64,000 nucleotides of DNA from assembly GCF_003073045.1 (NCBI RefSeq), contig NC_037592.1, forward strand, positions 40,233,760-40,297,759, in the 5' to 3' direction. Positions 36,270 to 51,200 of the stretch are shown here, piece by piece. A program made the position numbers and the translations under genes. The DNA comes from Pomacea canaliculata (Eukaryota; Mollusca; Gastropoda; Architaenioglossa; Ampullariidae). Every line of letters begins with the position of its first letter. Position 1 is the first letter of the stretch. The notes below the pieces were generated by a model, which was given only the letters and a program-made list of their open reading frames with translations, was not told where the DNA came from and searched no databases.

Positions 36270-39200
36270 ATGGCCGAAGAAATGGACGGAGCGTGGAGAA
36301 ACAAGCTAGTTGTGAAGGTAAGAATGAATGAAGGTATATATCAAACATCGAAACAGGATCCAAATAATCTCGTTTTCGTTCATCTTTAGTAAAGACTTTA
36401 CAAGTGTGCTGTATTTGTACATATTTATAGTCTTCTCACTACCCAGGAACCTTTTAGAGAAAGAATGTACTTTAATAACTATTCCTCCTACGTACCTCTA
36501 TATAATTATAGTGCCATTTTAAAGAGGAGGTGCACAAGCAGTAGTTGATAATATTCATAGAAAATCAGCCGAATATGTATATTTATACTCCGAAGAAAGA
36601 GAATGTTATATGTATGTGAGAGAAAGAGCTATAGATCTAGACTGATGTATGTGGCTGAAAGAATTAAAAAGCTCGATCATTAAACCTAATCACTAGATAC
36701 ACACAGTAAACAGCTACAACCTAACAAACATAAGTACATTTAGTGGCATAGGAACTAAGAAGAGATTTTGTCATGTGCGAGTGTGATATCAATGTCAGGA
36801 TCAGTTTGACCCCACCCCAAAGCCAGGCATCTTCCTAAGCCACTGACATTTGAGACTTGTACATCCCTAAAAGTGTTAAGTAAAATACAGTGATAAAAAT
36901 CTCTCCAGTTACAGAAGGTATTCATGAAAGAAATGTAAACCAAATGTAAATACCTGCCATGTTGCTTTTTTTTATGAAAGTAGTAGGGTAAAGAATTCTA
37001 AATAACATGGATGCATGACATTTCAGGGCCTTCCACAGTGTTCTTCTGATCTCATAACCAACTATATCGAAGTGGTATCATCTCTGAGTGTAAGCGAGGA
37101 GAATGGGGTTATATTTTGTGGTGGTATTACACACACTGCTATTGTTACCTTTACAGAGGAGTTGACAGGTATTATTTTACCTTTTTTTTCCTTATCATAC
37201 AGAGGTAATTTTTTATGTTGATTCTTAGCTTTAGAATTCTAATGAAAGTGACTCACAAACACAAGCCTTCCCCAGACTACAATTTTTTTCTTTTAGTAGC
37301 AGAACACTGAAATCTGTATCCGTTGTAACAATATTCTTTTTTCACAATGTTTGAGAACATATTTTTAAATATTACACTTTGCTTATTCTCATCCTGTATT
37401 ACAGTCTTGCTGTTGAAGCCCGTTTTTTGGAAAAATCTGTTCCACTGTTTATCTCTTTTGGTGGGAAATAGAATAATTTAAAGGGACTTTCACTAAAGAA
37501 ATGAAAACTTTCTTCTTGAACATAAATCGAGCATTGTTTTTTTTTGTATTCCAGTTATAAAAGCTATCCTAAAATGAAACTAAAATGATGTAGATATTAC
37601 AGACTTTCAGGCAGTTGGACACTAATGACACAATGCAAGTTTATGCTGGGAAGACTAATATAATTTTTGTTTGTTTATTTTTTTAAAGAAAAAATCTTCC
37701 ATAGAATATGTGAGCAGAGCAGCCAGAAGCCCCTGGAGGGCAGACAACTTAGCTTTGACTACATCAGGAGTTCCACCAGCCTCCATTTTGGTTTGGGAGG
37801 TTCCAAGCAATCTGACAAGTGACAATCTGATGTACTACTTTGAGAGTCCCATGCTGGTTGTCATGATGGTGAAGTGGAGAAATGTGATGTAAATCATGAC
37901 AACGGCTTTGCGGTGATAAAATTTTCTTCTCCTGATGGTAAGCTGGGGTTTACTGTGTTAGTAATTCTTAAGTTGAGTCAGATAAAATATCCAATAAGTG
38001 CAGGTGTAAGGTTTCTCTACAGATGACAGTAGGGATCTTACGTTCCATTTTACACTCATCTAACAAAATCTGAAATAGTAAATTTCTTCTAACACCTGTT
38101 TATTTTTGTTAAATCCATTTTTTGTACTTGTCTCCCAGTTTCAGTGATGCATATGGTTAGATTGTTTAGAGTTTAGTTTATTGTCTGTACCAAAATTAAG
38201 ATTGTAAATATGAGTGTCACTACTGGTCAGGCAATTATATCAAAGTCACAAAGTCACACATGTAAGTAGTAATTGCCAAGCAGCTCAGATTTCTTCTCTC
38301 ATTCATGTAAGAAGAGACAGTATAAATGATTCTTGCCAAACAGACCTTCTAACTTAGCTTGGTTGATAAAACCAGTATGTTCTACATTACATTTATATAC
38401 AAAAATATTGATATAACTATATACATATTCATGTACACAAATATATATACAGATCTATATAGCAATTAACCAGTCATAAGCATTTACCCTGTTTGGTTGC
38501 AGTTTACTGTTATATAACATTTAAAATAACCAAGACTTTTTTCTTTCACAGTGGCAAGATCTGTGATGGCCAGCAAGGAGCACACGCCTGCTAAAGGGAC
38601 TGTTGTGCAAGTGGAACCATATTATCCAGAGTTTCATGAGCTATTGTTGAATGAGTTGATGAACATACAAAAACAGGTCAGACCAAGAAAACCTCTGCAG
38701 GCTGCCAGTGAACAGAGACATTCTCCAATGCCAACAAAGCCTGCAACCAATATAAGACCTCCACTTTTGCCTAACCCATCATCTAGAGGAAGTGGAAGAC
38801 ATGATCTCCTCCAGGCAGGTGCACTCTTACAAGGATCAGTATGTATCTCATGAAACATTTGAAATGTCAGAAAATTCCTTCACGATTGATGAAAGATCTT
38901 ATCCTTCGAGGGATGAGAGGGGTGGCCGTGGATACAGCAGGAGAAGAAGCAGAAAAAACAATTACAGAGGTAGGGCAAGAGGCTTTCTACCCACAAATAA
39001 CAAGTCTGGGCGCTGGGATCACCACAACTTGGAAGAGTCAAACGACAAACAAACTTTTCATGAAACTCATCCCCAAAGAGGAAGGCGGGGAAAGAACTAT
39101 AATCATTATTCAAATGATTTTGTTGGAGATGACAGTTTTTTAGACCAAGCACAGTCTAGTGATCAGCACTACAAACAAAATAGATCAGACATGTTTGAAA

Positions 39201-42200
39201 AACAATATTCTAAAAGACAAACTAGAGCCGTGTCAGTCCTAAAGCACATGACTCAATGCCAAAACCAGTGATAACGCTAGATGCAGACTGTAACTATGTT
39301 CCTTCTGAGAGGCCTGCAGTCTCTGATTGGAACGTCCTCAAATCATTTTCACAGAATGACAATTTTGATTCTGATTTCTCTGACAGTGAACTATATGGTA
39401 GTCCTACATCTAGGACAGACAGATCTGCAGAAATCCAAGAAATTCTCCCAGAAGAAAACAGTTGCACAACTGCATGTAAGGCTGAAGGAAAGAAATCTTT
39501 CACAACAGCAGGCTGCACATGAAAATCTTTCAAGACAAAAGTTGGCTGAGGAAGAAAATGAAAGAAAAGAGAAAGTAGAATTAGAAAGAAAGAAAGAATT
39601 AGAGGAGGAAAATGAACGTCTGAAGAGAGAGCTTGAGAAGTTTAAGAGTCAGAAAACAGAGACAGTTGATGTGCCAGCCTACAAGTTATACCTGCTCTCA
39701 AACTTTCCACAAGAATGCAAAACATGTAGTGTGATATTCCTTCCGAATGATGGAAAAGTGAAGTTTACTGGAAGTGAAGATGATTGTCTTGCAGCCAAAG
39801 TAGATTTTCTCTCCCGTGTTCAGGTGAGTCTTTTGGCAGCATGACCTGTTACATTTTAATTGGTTTTCATTATTTATTTGAATATTTCCTGGTAAAGGAC
39901 ATGTAAGAGAGAGAGTATGTGCATTTGCATTCATATGAAATTGAGAAATCATGAGATGTTGTTTTTATACACCTGATGCATATGAACATGTTTTAAATAT
40001 TATGTATAAAAAAGTACTGAAAAATATCATGTATGAATATAAAATATTGTTACTAAATAGTAAACTATTATTAAATTAATATTTCCCTTTTTACATAAAA
40101 TGTGGTTTTCTGAAGTACATATATATTCTACTGTATCTAGTTCTAGAGAGTTCTAGATATGTTTCATTTCAGGAGTTTTACTTTTTACAGATGTGACACA
40201 TGCTTTTTGTTTAAATAAATTATTATACACCTGATATCTGCAAATAGTGGCATGCAGCTAATCTTAACAAGATACTATATGTGATGGGTTCTTCCCTCCC
40301 CCTGACATTTTATTACAATTTAATAAATAATAAATAAATGCAAAAATTTGTAAAGTGCATACTCACACTCCTAAGGACTATGTTCTTATAGCGCTTAAGA
40401 GAAGAACTTTGATACTCTCTCACTCACCACACACAGATGCACATTCTCTCTCACTTGCACGCGTATGAACACAGTAAGTCACACACACACACACTCACAT
40501 GATTATCACTCCCTCTCTAATTCCTATACTTTCCATATGAATGTGATATATATACATGGTTTCAATTCCTATAAGCATTCATCTGTTGTTTTTTTTTAAG
40601 GACTTAGCAGAAGACAACATAACCTTGGATGAAGATATTATCAACATTTTACGCTCAGAAAAAGGGAAGACATACTTGTCTGCAGTCAGGGAGACATTTC
40701 CTGACTGTTCCATGGATCTACAGGGGCGAGTCCTTGCATGTACAAGTCACAACATGCAAAATGTTCAAAATTTCCTGCAGCAAGTCAAGCGCAACATTCT
40801 TGAAGAATATGTTCAGGTCAGGATGAAATTGTAAATTCTACATCCTAAATGTTACTGATTACTCATTTAACATTTCTTAGATTTCTTAGGAATCTGTTTC
40901 ACCTTGACTCCACTTGCTTGATATCAGATCTGTCTTTCTTTGTTTCTTGTTAATTGATACAAGTGTTTTGTTTTGACAAAAAATTTGGAGAAATAATATT
41001 TCTTGCATATTTTCTATTTTTAATAAAGATGTAACTGTTAAAATGATTAAGTGTATGCCATATTTTGCTCATGAATGTGCCACTTCACAATTTACAATTG
41101 CTGTCTTGACAGGAATTTGAGTTTAGGTATTAAATGACCTTGCTATCTTAGTTATTATATCAAATGTCCCTCATTCAGATTCCAGATATGCTACATGGTC
41201 GAGATTAAAGTATATCATTTTGAAAATTATAGATGCCTTTAGCACTGTACACCAAATTAATCCAAAATGAGACAAAATGGAAAGCAAAGGCAAACTGAAA
41301 GATGTTAATGTTTGACAGTTTTTACAAAAAAGAAAAAAAAAAGACTTTAATACCTGAAGGTAGAAAAAAAGATTTAAAAGTTTATGTTTTGTCTGTTTTT
41401 TGCCTGTCTGAAGGTCAAGACCATAGAAATCTTAAACTGTCCAGAGTTTACTGCAAAAAAGAAAAAGTAGAAGAGGAAATGATGGTGAGGTTGATCACCG
41501 TTGATTCAGGAAAACTAAGAGTGATGGGCATCAATGGTGATGTGGGCGTGGCCAAACGTGAAATAATTGACTTTATAGACTGCCAGAGACCAGGCAGGAA
41601 GGTATTCCAAATTCAGGGTCTACTTAGCTGGAAGAGCCTGCAAACATTGGTTCTCCGCACAGCTGTTTAATGCCAAAGCTTTGATCACGTATGAAACAAC
41701 ATTTCTTAAAGAATGCTTGTAGTGTGAATATCACTATAACTACAATCTGCAAAGGAATAGTTCAATTTACAGCTTCATGATTTTACTTGAAACATTTAGA
41801 GAGTGTATGAATAGTCATCTTTTAAGATCAAATAAAAGGTCTGTGGCGATGATGATGTGCTGCCTAATAGTGCCCATAAAAGCACGTAGATTTGTGCATG
41901 TGCACACACACCTTTATCAAATTATAAATTATTGAACATGGTTAAGTTTTTCATTACTGCATGATTCATAATACACCAAAAGGTGGTACAGTTGTGTACA
42001 GAAGTGTACAGAGTACAGAAGTATGTGTGTGTGCATGCATGTGCACAAATGATTTGATGAATATATATGTACAAAAATAGGCATGCAAGAACATACAAAC
42101 TGCATACACAATCAAACATAGATGTGCATGCAAACACATCGCCCTATGTCCACGCAAACAAACTGAAACCCTATGACACTTATATTTACTACCATACATT

Positions 42201-45200
42201 GATATAATGTTTCATTTATACATATAGATATAATGGAGAAAAATAAATTTATCAGAAATGTGCGTGAAGAAACATTGAAAAAGCTTCTTGATCTACCACA
42301 GGAAAAATGGGAAAATACTTGATGAACAGGAAACTTCAGCCAAGTACATTCTCCAGTATGAATGTCAGCAAAATTCCCTGGATGAGGTGGAGAAAAAATT
42401 GGATTTAATCAAGAAAAGCATTTATACAGCACCATTCGACCTCAAGCATCCCTTTCCTAAATACACAGGTGTGTTTGCATGTGTCTGACTTTGAGTAGAC
42501 CTTAGTAACATCATTATTATTTCTACAATTCCATCTCTCAGCATAAATTATACTTAAGCCTAAGAAGTCATACTTAGGCACCATATATGGGATCATTCAT
42601 CATCTTACACTCGAGAAAATTTCTTTTCTTTAATAAAGTTTCTTTTTAGAAAAAACAGTTCAACCTGCTAGGATTAGTTTTTCTTTTTCAATGAAGAACA
42701 CACAATAGTTGTCAGTTGCTGCTAATTAAAATTTTCAAGTATTGAACCTCATTTAGCAGATCATTAAAGGTTTTTATTTTGTCACTTACTGATTTCATCA
42801 TTTCAACAGATTATGCACTAGTGGTGAATGGCCTACACATTTTTGGCTTGAAGCAGTATATTGCTGGACTGGAACACACATTGAAGGATCAGGGTCTGGA
42901 GGCTCTTGTAACTTTCAGTCTGCCACCAAAGTGTCAACTGCCAAAACAGAGGTGATTACATGATGCAGTGTCTTGTAGTCTTTTTGATGGGGAGAAATGG
43001 GGAGGGTGTGATGGAGCCAAAATGAAGTTGGTGCAGGGCTTGGGGGAAGCCTTGGGTACTGTAAGGTAGAAATATTTCAGAAAAAATCTTAAGACTTTTT
43101 TTTTAGCTTTTGTGTAAAAAAAATGTAGATTTCTTTCATCAATACTTAATTTTCTCAGTTTTTATATTTTTCACAAACCCACTTTATGTTTCAACATATT
43201 CTCTGCCTCTTTTTCGATGAACTGTGTTTGTGTTTGAAGCTTTCAAGTCTGAACCATCTCTTTCAAGAAATATGAAATCCAGTGAATTGTTCCAGTTGCT
43301 TCTCAGTTCCTCATTTTTGTCCATATTCTTTGTTCATGATTGCTACATTGTCGTCTGCTTGCTCATGCAAAACATTTTTTGCTGGGATATTGTTCAGGAG
43401 GTGGAAATAGATATTGTTAAGAAAACGTTTTGCTGAGAGCTGAAGAACTTCAGTGAGCTGGTTGTTCCTCGGTTGTTATGTGTAATTACCAGTACACAGG
43501 CATATAGTTTCTTTATAATAAGAAAACCTTTATATATATATGTGTGTGTGTGCATATGTGTATATGTGTATGTATGCGAGAGAGAGAAATTTTGGTAAAC
43601 ATGTTATGTGGTGCAGTTTATTTTATACCTGTTGCTCTAGGTTCATGATTACACAGCGTAATCAGAAGAGCCAAAGTTCGACCAGAGAAACAGCTAGCAA
43701 ACCTGCTCACAGAAGACACAAGCACCACACCTATCATCACAGGCCCTTCCAACCTTTTAGTGTTTCTGTCGGACCAAGAGGCACACAGTTAACAATCAAA
43801 TCAGGAGACATCACTCTGGAAACAGTATGTTTTTATTTTCATTTTAAACTTTGAATTTGAGCTTTCTCCATGGATAGCAGATGTCAAAGTGTGTATACAT
43901 TCTCCCACTTAAATAGTTTAATTTTCATAAATAAATCTTACATCGGTTTTTATGATAGCTGTTTTGTTTATACTATTATTCATTGTGCTGCAGGTGGATG
44001 CACTGGTTAGTGTAGTTGGAGCTGACCTTGACCTGAAAGGGACAGCTGTTGGTGGTGCTATTCTTAAAAAGTGTCCCACTGCTGGGCAGGTTAGCAGAAT
44101 AATACAATACACACAATTAGGCATTTACTCAGATTTGCAAACTAATGTAATCATTAAAAATATTATTTTATTTTGCTGATCTCATAATTCACAAATGATC
44201 AGACTTTTAAATATGACATTTCTCATGTTGTACATCACCAAATGGATATTTATGTGTTGATTGTTTAGTTGGTTTTTTTTTTCTTTTTTTGACACTTTCT
44301 TCTCCTTGACCACCTCAATCTCTCACAAATACCTTTTTTTTTTAAGACTTTAAAATCATTATGCCTTACTAAAACATTCTCCTTGGCAATGTAGCAACTA
44401 TATTACTTTCTAGGGATGTTCTACATGTGATAAAGAGTAAAGTGATGATTATTTCTTGTTACTTAAAAGAAATGTTTATGCTAGAATTAATTAAATTGTT
44501 TGAAGGTGCTACAGACACGTCCACTAGCAAACCTTGCAGCATCACAGCAAGTACGACAGTTGCAGCAATTGCTCCAACAACAATCGCACCAACCGGCGGC
44601 AGCAGCTGATGTGCAGGTGATACCTACCCAACTACCAGCTGTCCGAAGTCAAGGAAATCAACTACAGACAAATTTCATCCTACATGCAGTGATCGACAAA
44701 GCAGGATCTTCACAAAATGTGACTGTTGTGAGTCTTAGTTATTGACATTCATGTTATGGTTGCTTAATAACCCATTTTAAAATCTTGTCTTAAAGTCATT
44801 AATGATATGGACCACACATCTAAATAGTAAATATTATATTATTTACAAGTCTAAGAACAACTTCAAGGCAGCTTGCGAAATGGAACTCTTCTCAGTGATA
44901 AGGCCCTTTTTGCATGAATTAATTCTATGTGTCTAATTGTTATCTCTTTTTTTTCCCCCACAATGTACACATTCCTGCAGACTTCTTAAACATTCATTTA
45001 AGAATAATAAAGCAGATTTACATAGCACATTTCTCACATTATAGAGCAGACTCGATCAGTGTGCTTTGCACAAACAAAAACAAATAACATTGAAAGATAG
45101 TAAAAGCATTGTATGTGCACCATTTTATATAAAGTAAATGCATAGATACAGCATTAAATTAGCATTGCATAGACTAATTAATAAAATAATATTATAATCA

Positions 45201-48200
45201 GTGAGCTTGCATAGCGGAACCCAGCCCAAACCAGGCTCATCATGGTTAACACAAAAACACAAAATAAAGACGACATTCCTGTGGCTCTTTCATTGCAGTT
45301 AACTTACTAGCCACAGACACCATTTATTGTTCAGGCAATGATTTAAATACCTGTTCAGTCATTTTCATGCTGTCCTAGGTGAACTTGTGGCCATGAACAT
45401 GCATCCAGTTATGAGGTCAAACTCTTCCTAACATATAACTGCATCTTTTCTCTCACACATACATACACCCACACACACTCTCTCCCACACAATCAGAGGC
45501 AGTCCAGTGGCACAATGGTTAAAGCTTATCACCAGTACAGTGAGGGTTGGCTTTCCTGGGTTCAGCTTTCATCTTGGGCCATGCTGTTCTTTCTCTGCAA
45601 GTGGCGTCTGTTTCAGGGCTCACTGCGTTGCCATGATATAGCCTTGGTTGCTGGTTCATAGTAAAACACCAAATTCCCCCCTCCTCCTCTCTCTCATACA
45701 CAGATAATTATTCTCTATTTTTCTCTCTCTCACACACACACTTTCACTCACACACACATTCTCTCTTTCACACGTACACCCTCTCTCACACTCTCACACA
45801 CACTCTTTCTTTTTCTTACTCTTCACGACTTTCAGCTTTGATGACCTTAACAAACTGTTTCCTTTTACAATGTTGTGAATGCCTGCAAACTTAACCACTG
45901 TTCATAAGGAGTGTTCAGTCTGCTTAGCTACACAAAGGTAGTACTTCAATCATGGTGACTTAGACCTGATTCCTGAACATTATGCTGTCTCTTCTAAAGT
46001 GTGTGTGATGATAATGCATCCTTAGCTTTGTGAGAAAGACCAGCTTCTGAAACTTGCATCAAGCAGCATAAATGTTATATACTTGATTTATTTGTTATCT
46101 TCTTTTGTTTCTAGAAAATAAAGAGCATAGTGGAAAAGTGCTTGCAAACAGCAGTGATGTATAGAAAAACATCTATTGCCTTTCCACCAATTGGTGCTGG
46201 TAGAAAATTTAAATTTCCTGAGGATACAGTCATCGCAACAATGATTGATACCATTAAGCAGTTCCTCAGCAGTCAACCACACTACTTTCAGGTAACATTT
46301 TGCAAAAGTCACTTTGCTTGAAGGTAATGTATCACACAAATTTCTGACTTGACTTCGCCTTTAACAAAAAACATATGATGTCCAAGCTGTGAGTTAGCCT
46401 TTATGTATATATGCTGAGACTTATTGCTTAAAAAAATGTGTCTACATATTTATTTATACACGATGTCTAAGCTGCAACTTAGTGGTTAACAATATATATA
46501 ATGTCTAAGTTGTGGCAGATGCTACACAATATATGTAAAGATATACAAACATTCTTGTGAGACATTGTTACCTCAAATGCTTTACACACAGAGACTGCAT
46601 TCAATAATTCTGAAATAACCTTAGCAGCACAGAATGTTGAAAACACATGGTATCCCTTGAATTGGTTCATATACTTTCTGTTTATGGGAGACCCATATGT
46701 TTTCAACATTCTGCTCTGCTAGGGAAACATTTTACTCTTTGTTAATTTTTTTCTTCCGTGGGGTTGCAGAATGTCAACATTGTTGTCTACGACAGAAGCA
46801 TGGCAAAGAAGTTTAAAAATATTCTGCAACAGACAATCACAGGTACCTATGGTGGGCGCTGCTATTTCTGATGAAGATGAAGATGACAGTGTTGAGTCTG
46901 ATGATGACAATGCTGCTCCTGGCATTGACGATTTGATATTTCTGTCAGCAATGACAGCGATGATGAGTTGCCATGGATTAATCTGGAAGAGGATCAGACA
47001 TCTTGTAAGCCAAGGCTCCACTGACTAACCAATCCTCCCCAAATTGTCAAACAATTTTTAAACATCCTTTGCATTTCATGTTGGTTTATATGTTTCATTG
47101 TTTGAGACTATTTTAGGAAACCTTTAATTAAACCATTGTTGAAAATTTTCAAGCAGAATTTTTGTAGGTGAAAAAAAATTGAACGAATGGTAAGCATACA
47201 ACTTCAGGAATTTATAAAAAATATTTAGCATAATTTACATGCTATTACCGTTTTCTCAAGGGCCCAACACTAGATATATTTGTACATTTTTTTAATTTTT
47301 GACAGCTGATGATGCAAGTTTACTTGGCGGTGAGAGCACAGGGTCTGTCTGTACTTTGAAGCAGGAAAACATATCAAAAGTTCGTAAGGCTGTTGCTCAG
47401 AGCTTGAAAGCTCAGTTTCTGTGCCAGGAAACTGTACCCAATACAGAAACTATCCGGAAACTCAGCCAGAAAGATCTCAGTGAAATAGAAGATGAAGCCA
47501 TCAAAAATTGTGTTGTTCTTAGGATGCAAGCAGCTGCAGGTAAGAGGGATCCCTATGAACTATCAAAGAACTTGACCTTTGATGTGCTGTCCTCACATGC
47601 TGTTCAACATTTGTTGGTTTTTAAAACTAATGTCATTGACTTTGAAGTGCTGTTTGTAGATATCGATTACAGTCACATATTATGTTTAAAACAAGTTCTA
47701 ATAACACAACTTTTGTCTCATCATATTGTACAATTTTTATACTGTTACACATCAAAATTTCTACTTTCTGTACAGAACTCTGACAATAAGTACATAGTGC
47801 AAACTTCCTAGTGTGTGTAGGTTACTGTTTACCAAACCAGTTCGAAACAAGATTTACAGTCACTTTTGCGATACATCTTTAAAATGTGACCTTCATATTA
47901 AAGATAAAGCAAATAAAGTTTAATCAGACAGAGTTTGTGGCCCTAGAGAAGGTCACCTTTGTGCAATTTCTTGTGCCCTTATCAGGCCAGTCTTGGAACA
48001 TAGGAGTACTTTATGGTCACCAACTCTAAAGAGGTAGCCTGTTATGGAAATGGTGCAGAGATGAGTGACTGCATTATAAAATTATTTTAATGGTCAATCA
48101 TGTAAAGAAAGGCTAGCAACTTTACAGTCACCTTCCCTAATCACCAGATTAGTAATGTTGATATTAACAAATTCTTTGAGTTTAATCAAATGTTTACACT

Positions 48201-51200
48201 GAGAAGCAGTCAACAAAATTTATACAGCCTTACGAACATTCACAGAAATGTTTTTTCTAACAGCTTAGCTGCTCTTTGGAACTGCCTTCCAGAACATGTA
48301 AAGACTGTATCTAATATTAACACATTTAATAACTTCCTAGAGGATTCCAAAACTTTAAGGGCTTGCTAGTATGATTATGAGGAATAAACAATCCTGCAAA
48401 ACCTGACCAGTAACAGCAATACATATAATAAAGAAATAGTATATAGGCTGCTGGTTTAAGTGATAGTCCCAAGCCTACCTACCTATCTGGCTATCTACCT
48501 GCCTATTTACCTAGTAAGTGCACATCATTCAGCTGTTCTTTTTTCTTTGCATCCATTTCTTCCTGATTAGTCATTGTTTTAAACTTTTATACATATTGAC
48601 CATCACTTTGTTCTGCAAGATTAATTCTGTCTTTTTTTTTATAAGACCTTATACATTTATAGGATATCATCTCTAGCACCCAATGGTTGTACTTGTGGAC
48701 AATCATACTGGTGCTGTTCTTCAGTATGAAGGAAATGCCTCATAAATAATGTGTAAATGTAAATTTGCCTAAATCCTCTAGTGGTACTTTTTTTTATCAT
48801 TCTTTTATCATTTAACTATTGTATCTCTTAATATCAATTATTTTCAAGGTTATTTTCTCAATGTTTCATGGACATCAGGAAGTGCTTAAATGAGATTTTT
48901 TTATGTATAAATCTTGATGTTTCAAACTGATGCTTTGCAGATGGGAAACAATCCCTTGTATTGAGAGGGCAACCACTCGGGATGAGCAAGACTATGACTT
49001 TCATCAATGACAAGATGATGGCACGACTTCAGAAAATGAAAGAAGAAGGAAACCGTAGACATCGTAAATGCACATTGGATAAGCATGAATTTCCAACATA
49101 CTGGAAGGTCAGAATGCTTATATTTAATGCCTTGATTTTGTTTTGTTTACATTAACTTTGTATTATGTCTGGTGCATATAACTGGTCTTTACTATTTATT
49201 TCAGTTATTACAAAATCCAGAGAGTTTTTTTTAAATCTGATTGTGATTACTAAAGAAGTTAACATCAACCTTTCAAAAATACACCTGGAAGTCCCTTAGT
49301 GCTGTCCCTTGTCCCAGCTGTGTGAATAGACTAATGGATTGGGAAGAAGAGCAGTTCTATGACACACCAGCAATTGATCAATTTATACACTACTGCATCA
49401 TCTCTCACCATCCCCTAAACTAAGGCAGACAGTCATTTTCACACCTATGCTGTCTTAGCTTCTGAAAATCATGTATCTATTATCCAATTTTTTACATGGG
49501 GAAGGTGTCAGTTGATGAGGTTTCCTGTTCATTGAGCTCAAGAATGCTGGGATATGATATAGTCGTATGTAAACTGATCTGGTGATGGGGTCTCAAAGTA
49601 TTGTCTCCCCTATCCATCTGGTTCTTCCTCAACCCTCAACGTTGTTTAATCATTCATATCCCAGTGTCTGTTCTGGCATTGTTACATTAGTCTGGTGATG
49701 CTTGGCATGTTGATAATTTAGATTTTTATTGGCTATATGCCCTTGGCATATAAGTATGCTGATCTTTATACACACTTATATTACACATATTTTTGGTGTG
49801 TGTACAAGGATGCATATATTTTCTGGAGGATCTTTATCCATCATGTTGAAATGTTGTAAACATGCTCATAGCTGTATAAGTGCTTATGTTTATATTCATT
49901 CAGATCGACCTAATCTTAAATCTTACGTTGATACTTGACATTCTGGATTTTGTATTTTCAGCTTATAGTGGATACAAGCATATACCACACATTTGTAAAC
50001 AACTGAAAAAACAAATGTCAAATGGCTTTTCTTTATGTTACAGTCACCTGAAATGGGAATATTGAAAACTTGTTTCGCAAAAGTCACAAGCAGGGAAAGC
50101 TGTTTAAGGTTGATGACAAAGAAAAATCAGCAGTGGAGCAGTTGATCAAAGCAACTTGGCAGCAGCAGTTTGTGGGACATGGAAAGGATGGTTTGGGTTT
50201 GAATCATACAAACATTCAAGTGAGTGTATTCAGCTCAGCAGCATCATTATCATCATCATCCATTCATTTGTCCATCCCACTCACCCTCTCTCCCTCCATG
50301 CATCATCCATCTGTTGGCACACATGGATAATCTTGCATCCACTGACATCAAAGTGTACCCAGCTCTCTGTAGTCATTCCAGATGGGCTTCACTTGTGTCA
50401 GTATTTCAAGTTCTGTGAGCACTGCAATGCTGTTTGAGCATTTTAAGTTTTGAGCTTCAGCTATAGCAACTGACTCTAAATATTGATGCAGACCATCTAT
50501 AGTTCTTGCTTTTGTCTTTAGTGTCTGTCCTTCAAACAATGATTCTTTCTTAAAAAAACAAAATGTAGCAAGTTGTCAAACTCGAACTGATGTTCTGAAC
50601 CAGTCTCCTATACTCCTGTTTAAGAGATCCTTCAGGCATGTTGTTTTCTGCTTATAGTTTCCTTAGTACGAGGCTTAGAATACTTTTGCGTTGTTTGGCT
50701 GTTGAGGCTGATGCTGCAATATGGGATAGAAGTAGATTTCCTTATTTAGGAAAACATTATTTGGAGACTTAATGGTGAGTATATGTGGTGAAGCAAAGTA
50801 AAGGGAAAGGGCCTGTGACCGAGTTAGCATGGGAGTAGTTTGCTATATCTTGGGCATAACATACAGAAGGTAGAGACATCTTTCTGCCAGCCTGCTATGT
50901 TGCCTGTTAAAGCAAATATCCACTTGCTTCATGAGAATGTGTTTTCAACAAGGAAATATAGAATCTCCCTTGGATAAGGTTTATCAACAATTAGGATTTA
51001 CATACCTAGTGGGAGTATGCCTTATTTGCTGGGGATAGCTGCATGTGCTGCAGGAAACTTGGACAAGAATGATGGTTAGTTTGTTTCAGCTGTTTCTAGC
51101 TGGTGGCCACAATGTTCATGTTTTAAAGAAAATGTTGATACAAGACCAAGTTTTCTTAGTAATAAAGGTTTTTTGATCAGTGCAATATCCAATCACTATT

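Noticed and set aside
40360-40400. Possible third copy of the dispersed repeat (TTATAGCGCTTAAG)
   Set aside because: Only a short core is shared; not enough to place it in the same family.
43535-43590. TG/TA-rich run encoding a short frame
   Set aside because: Microsatellite only; similar runs at 40420-40500 and 53515-53540 are equally uninformative.
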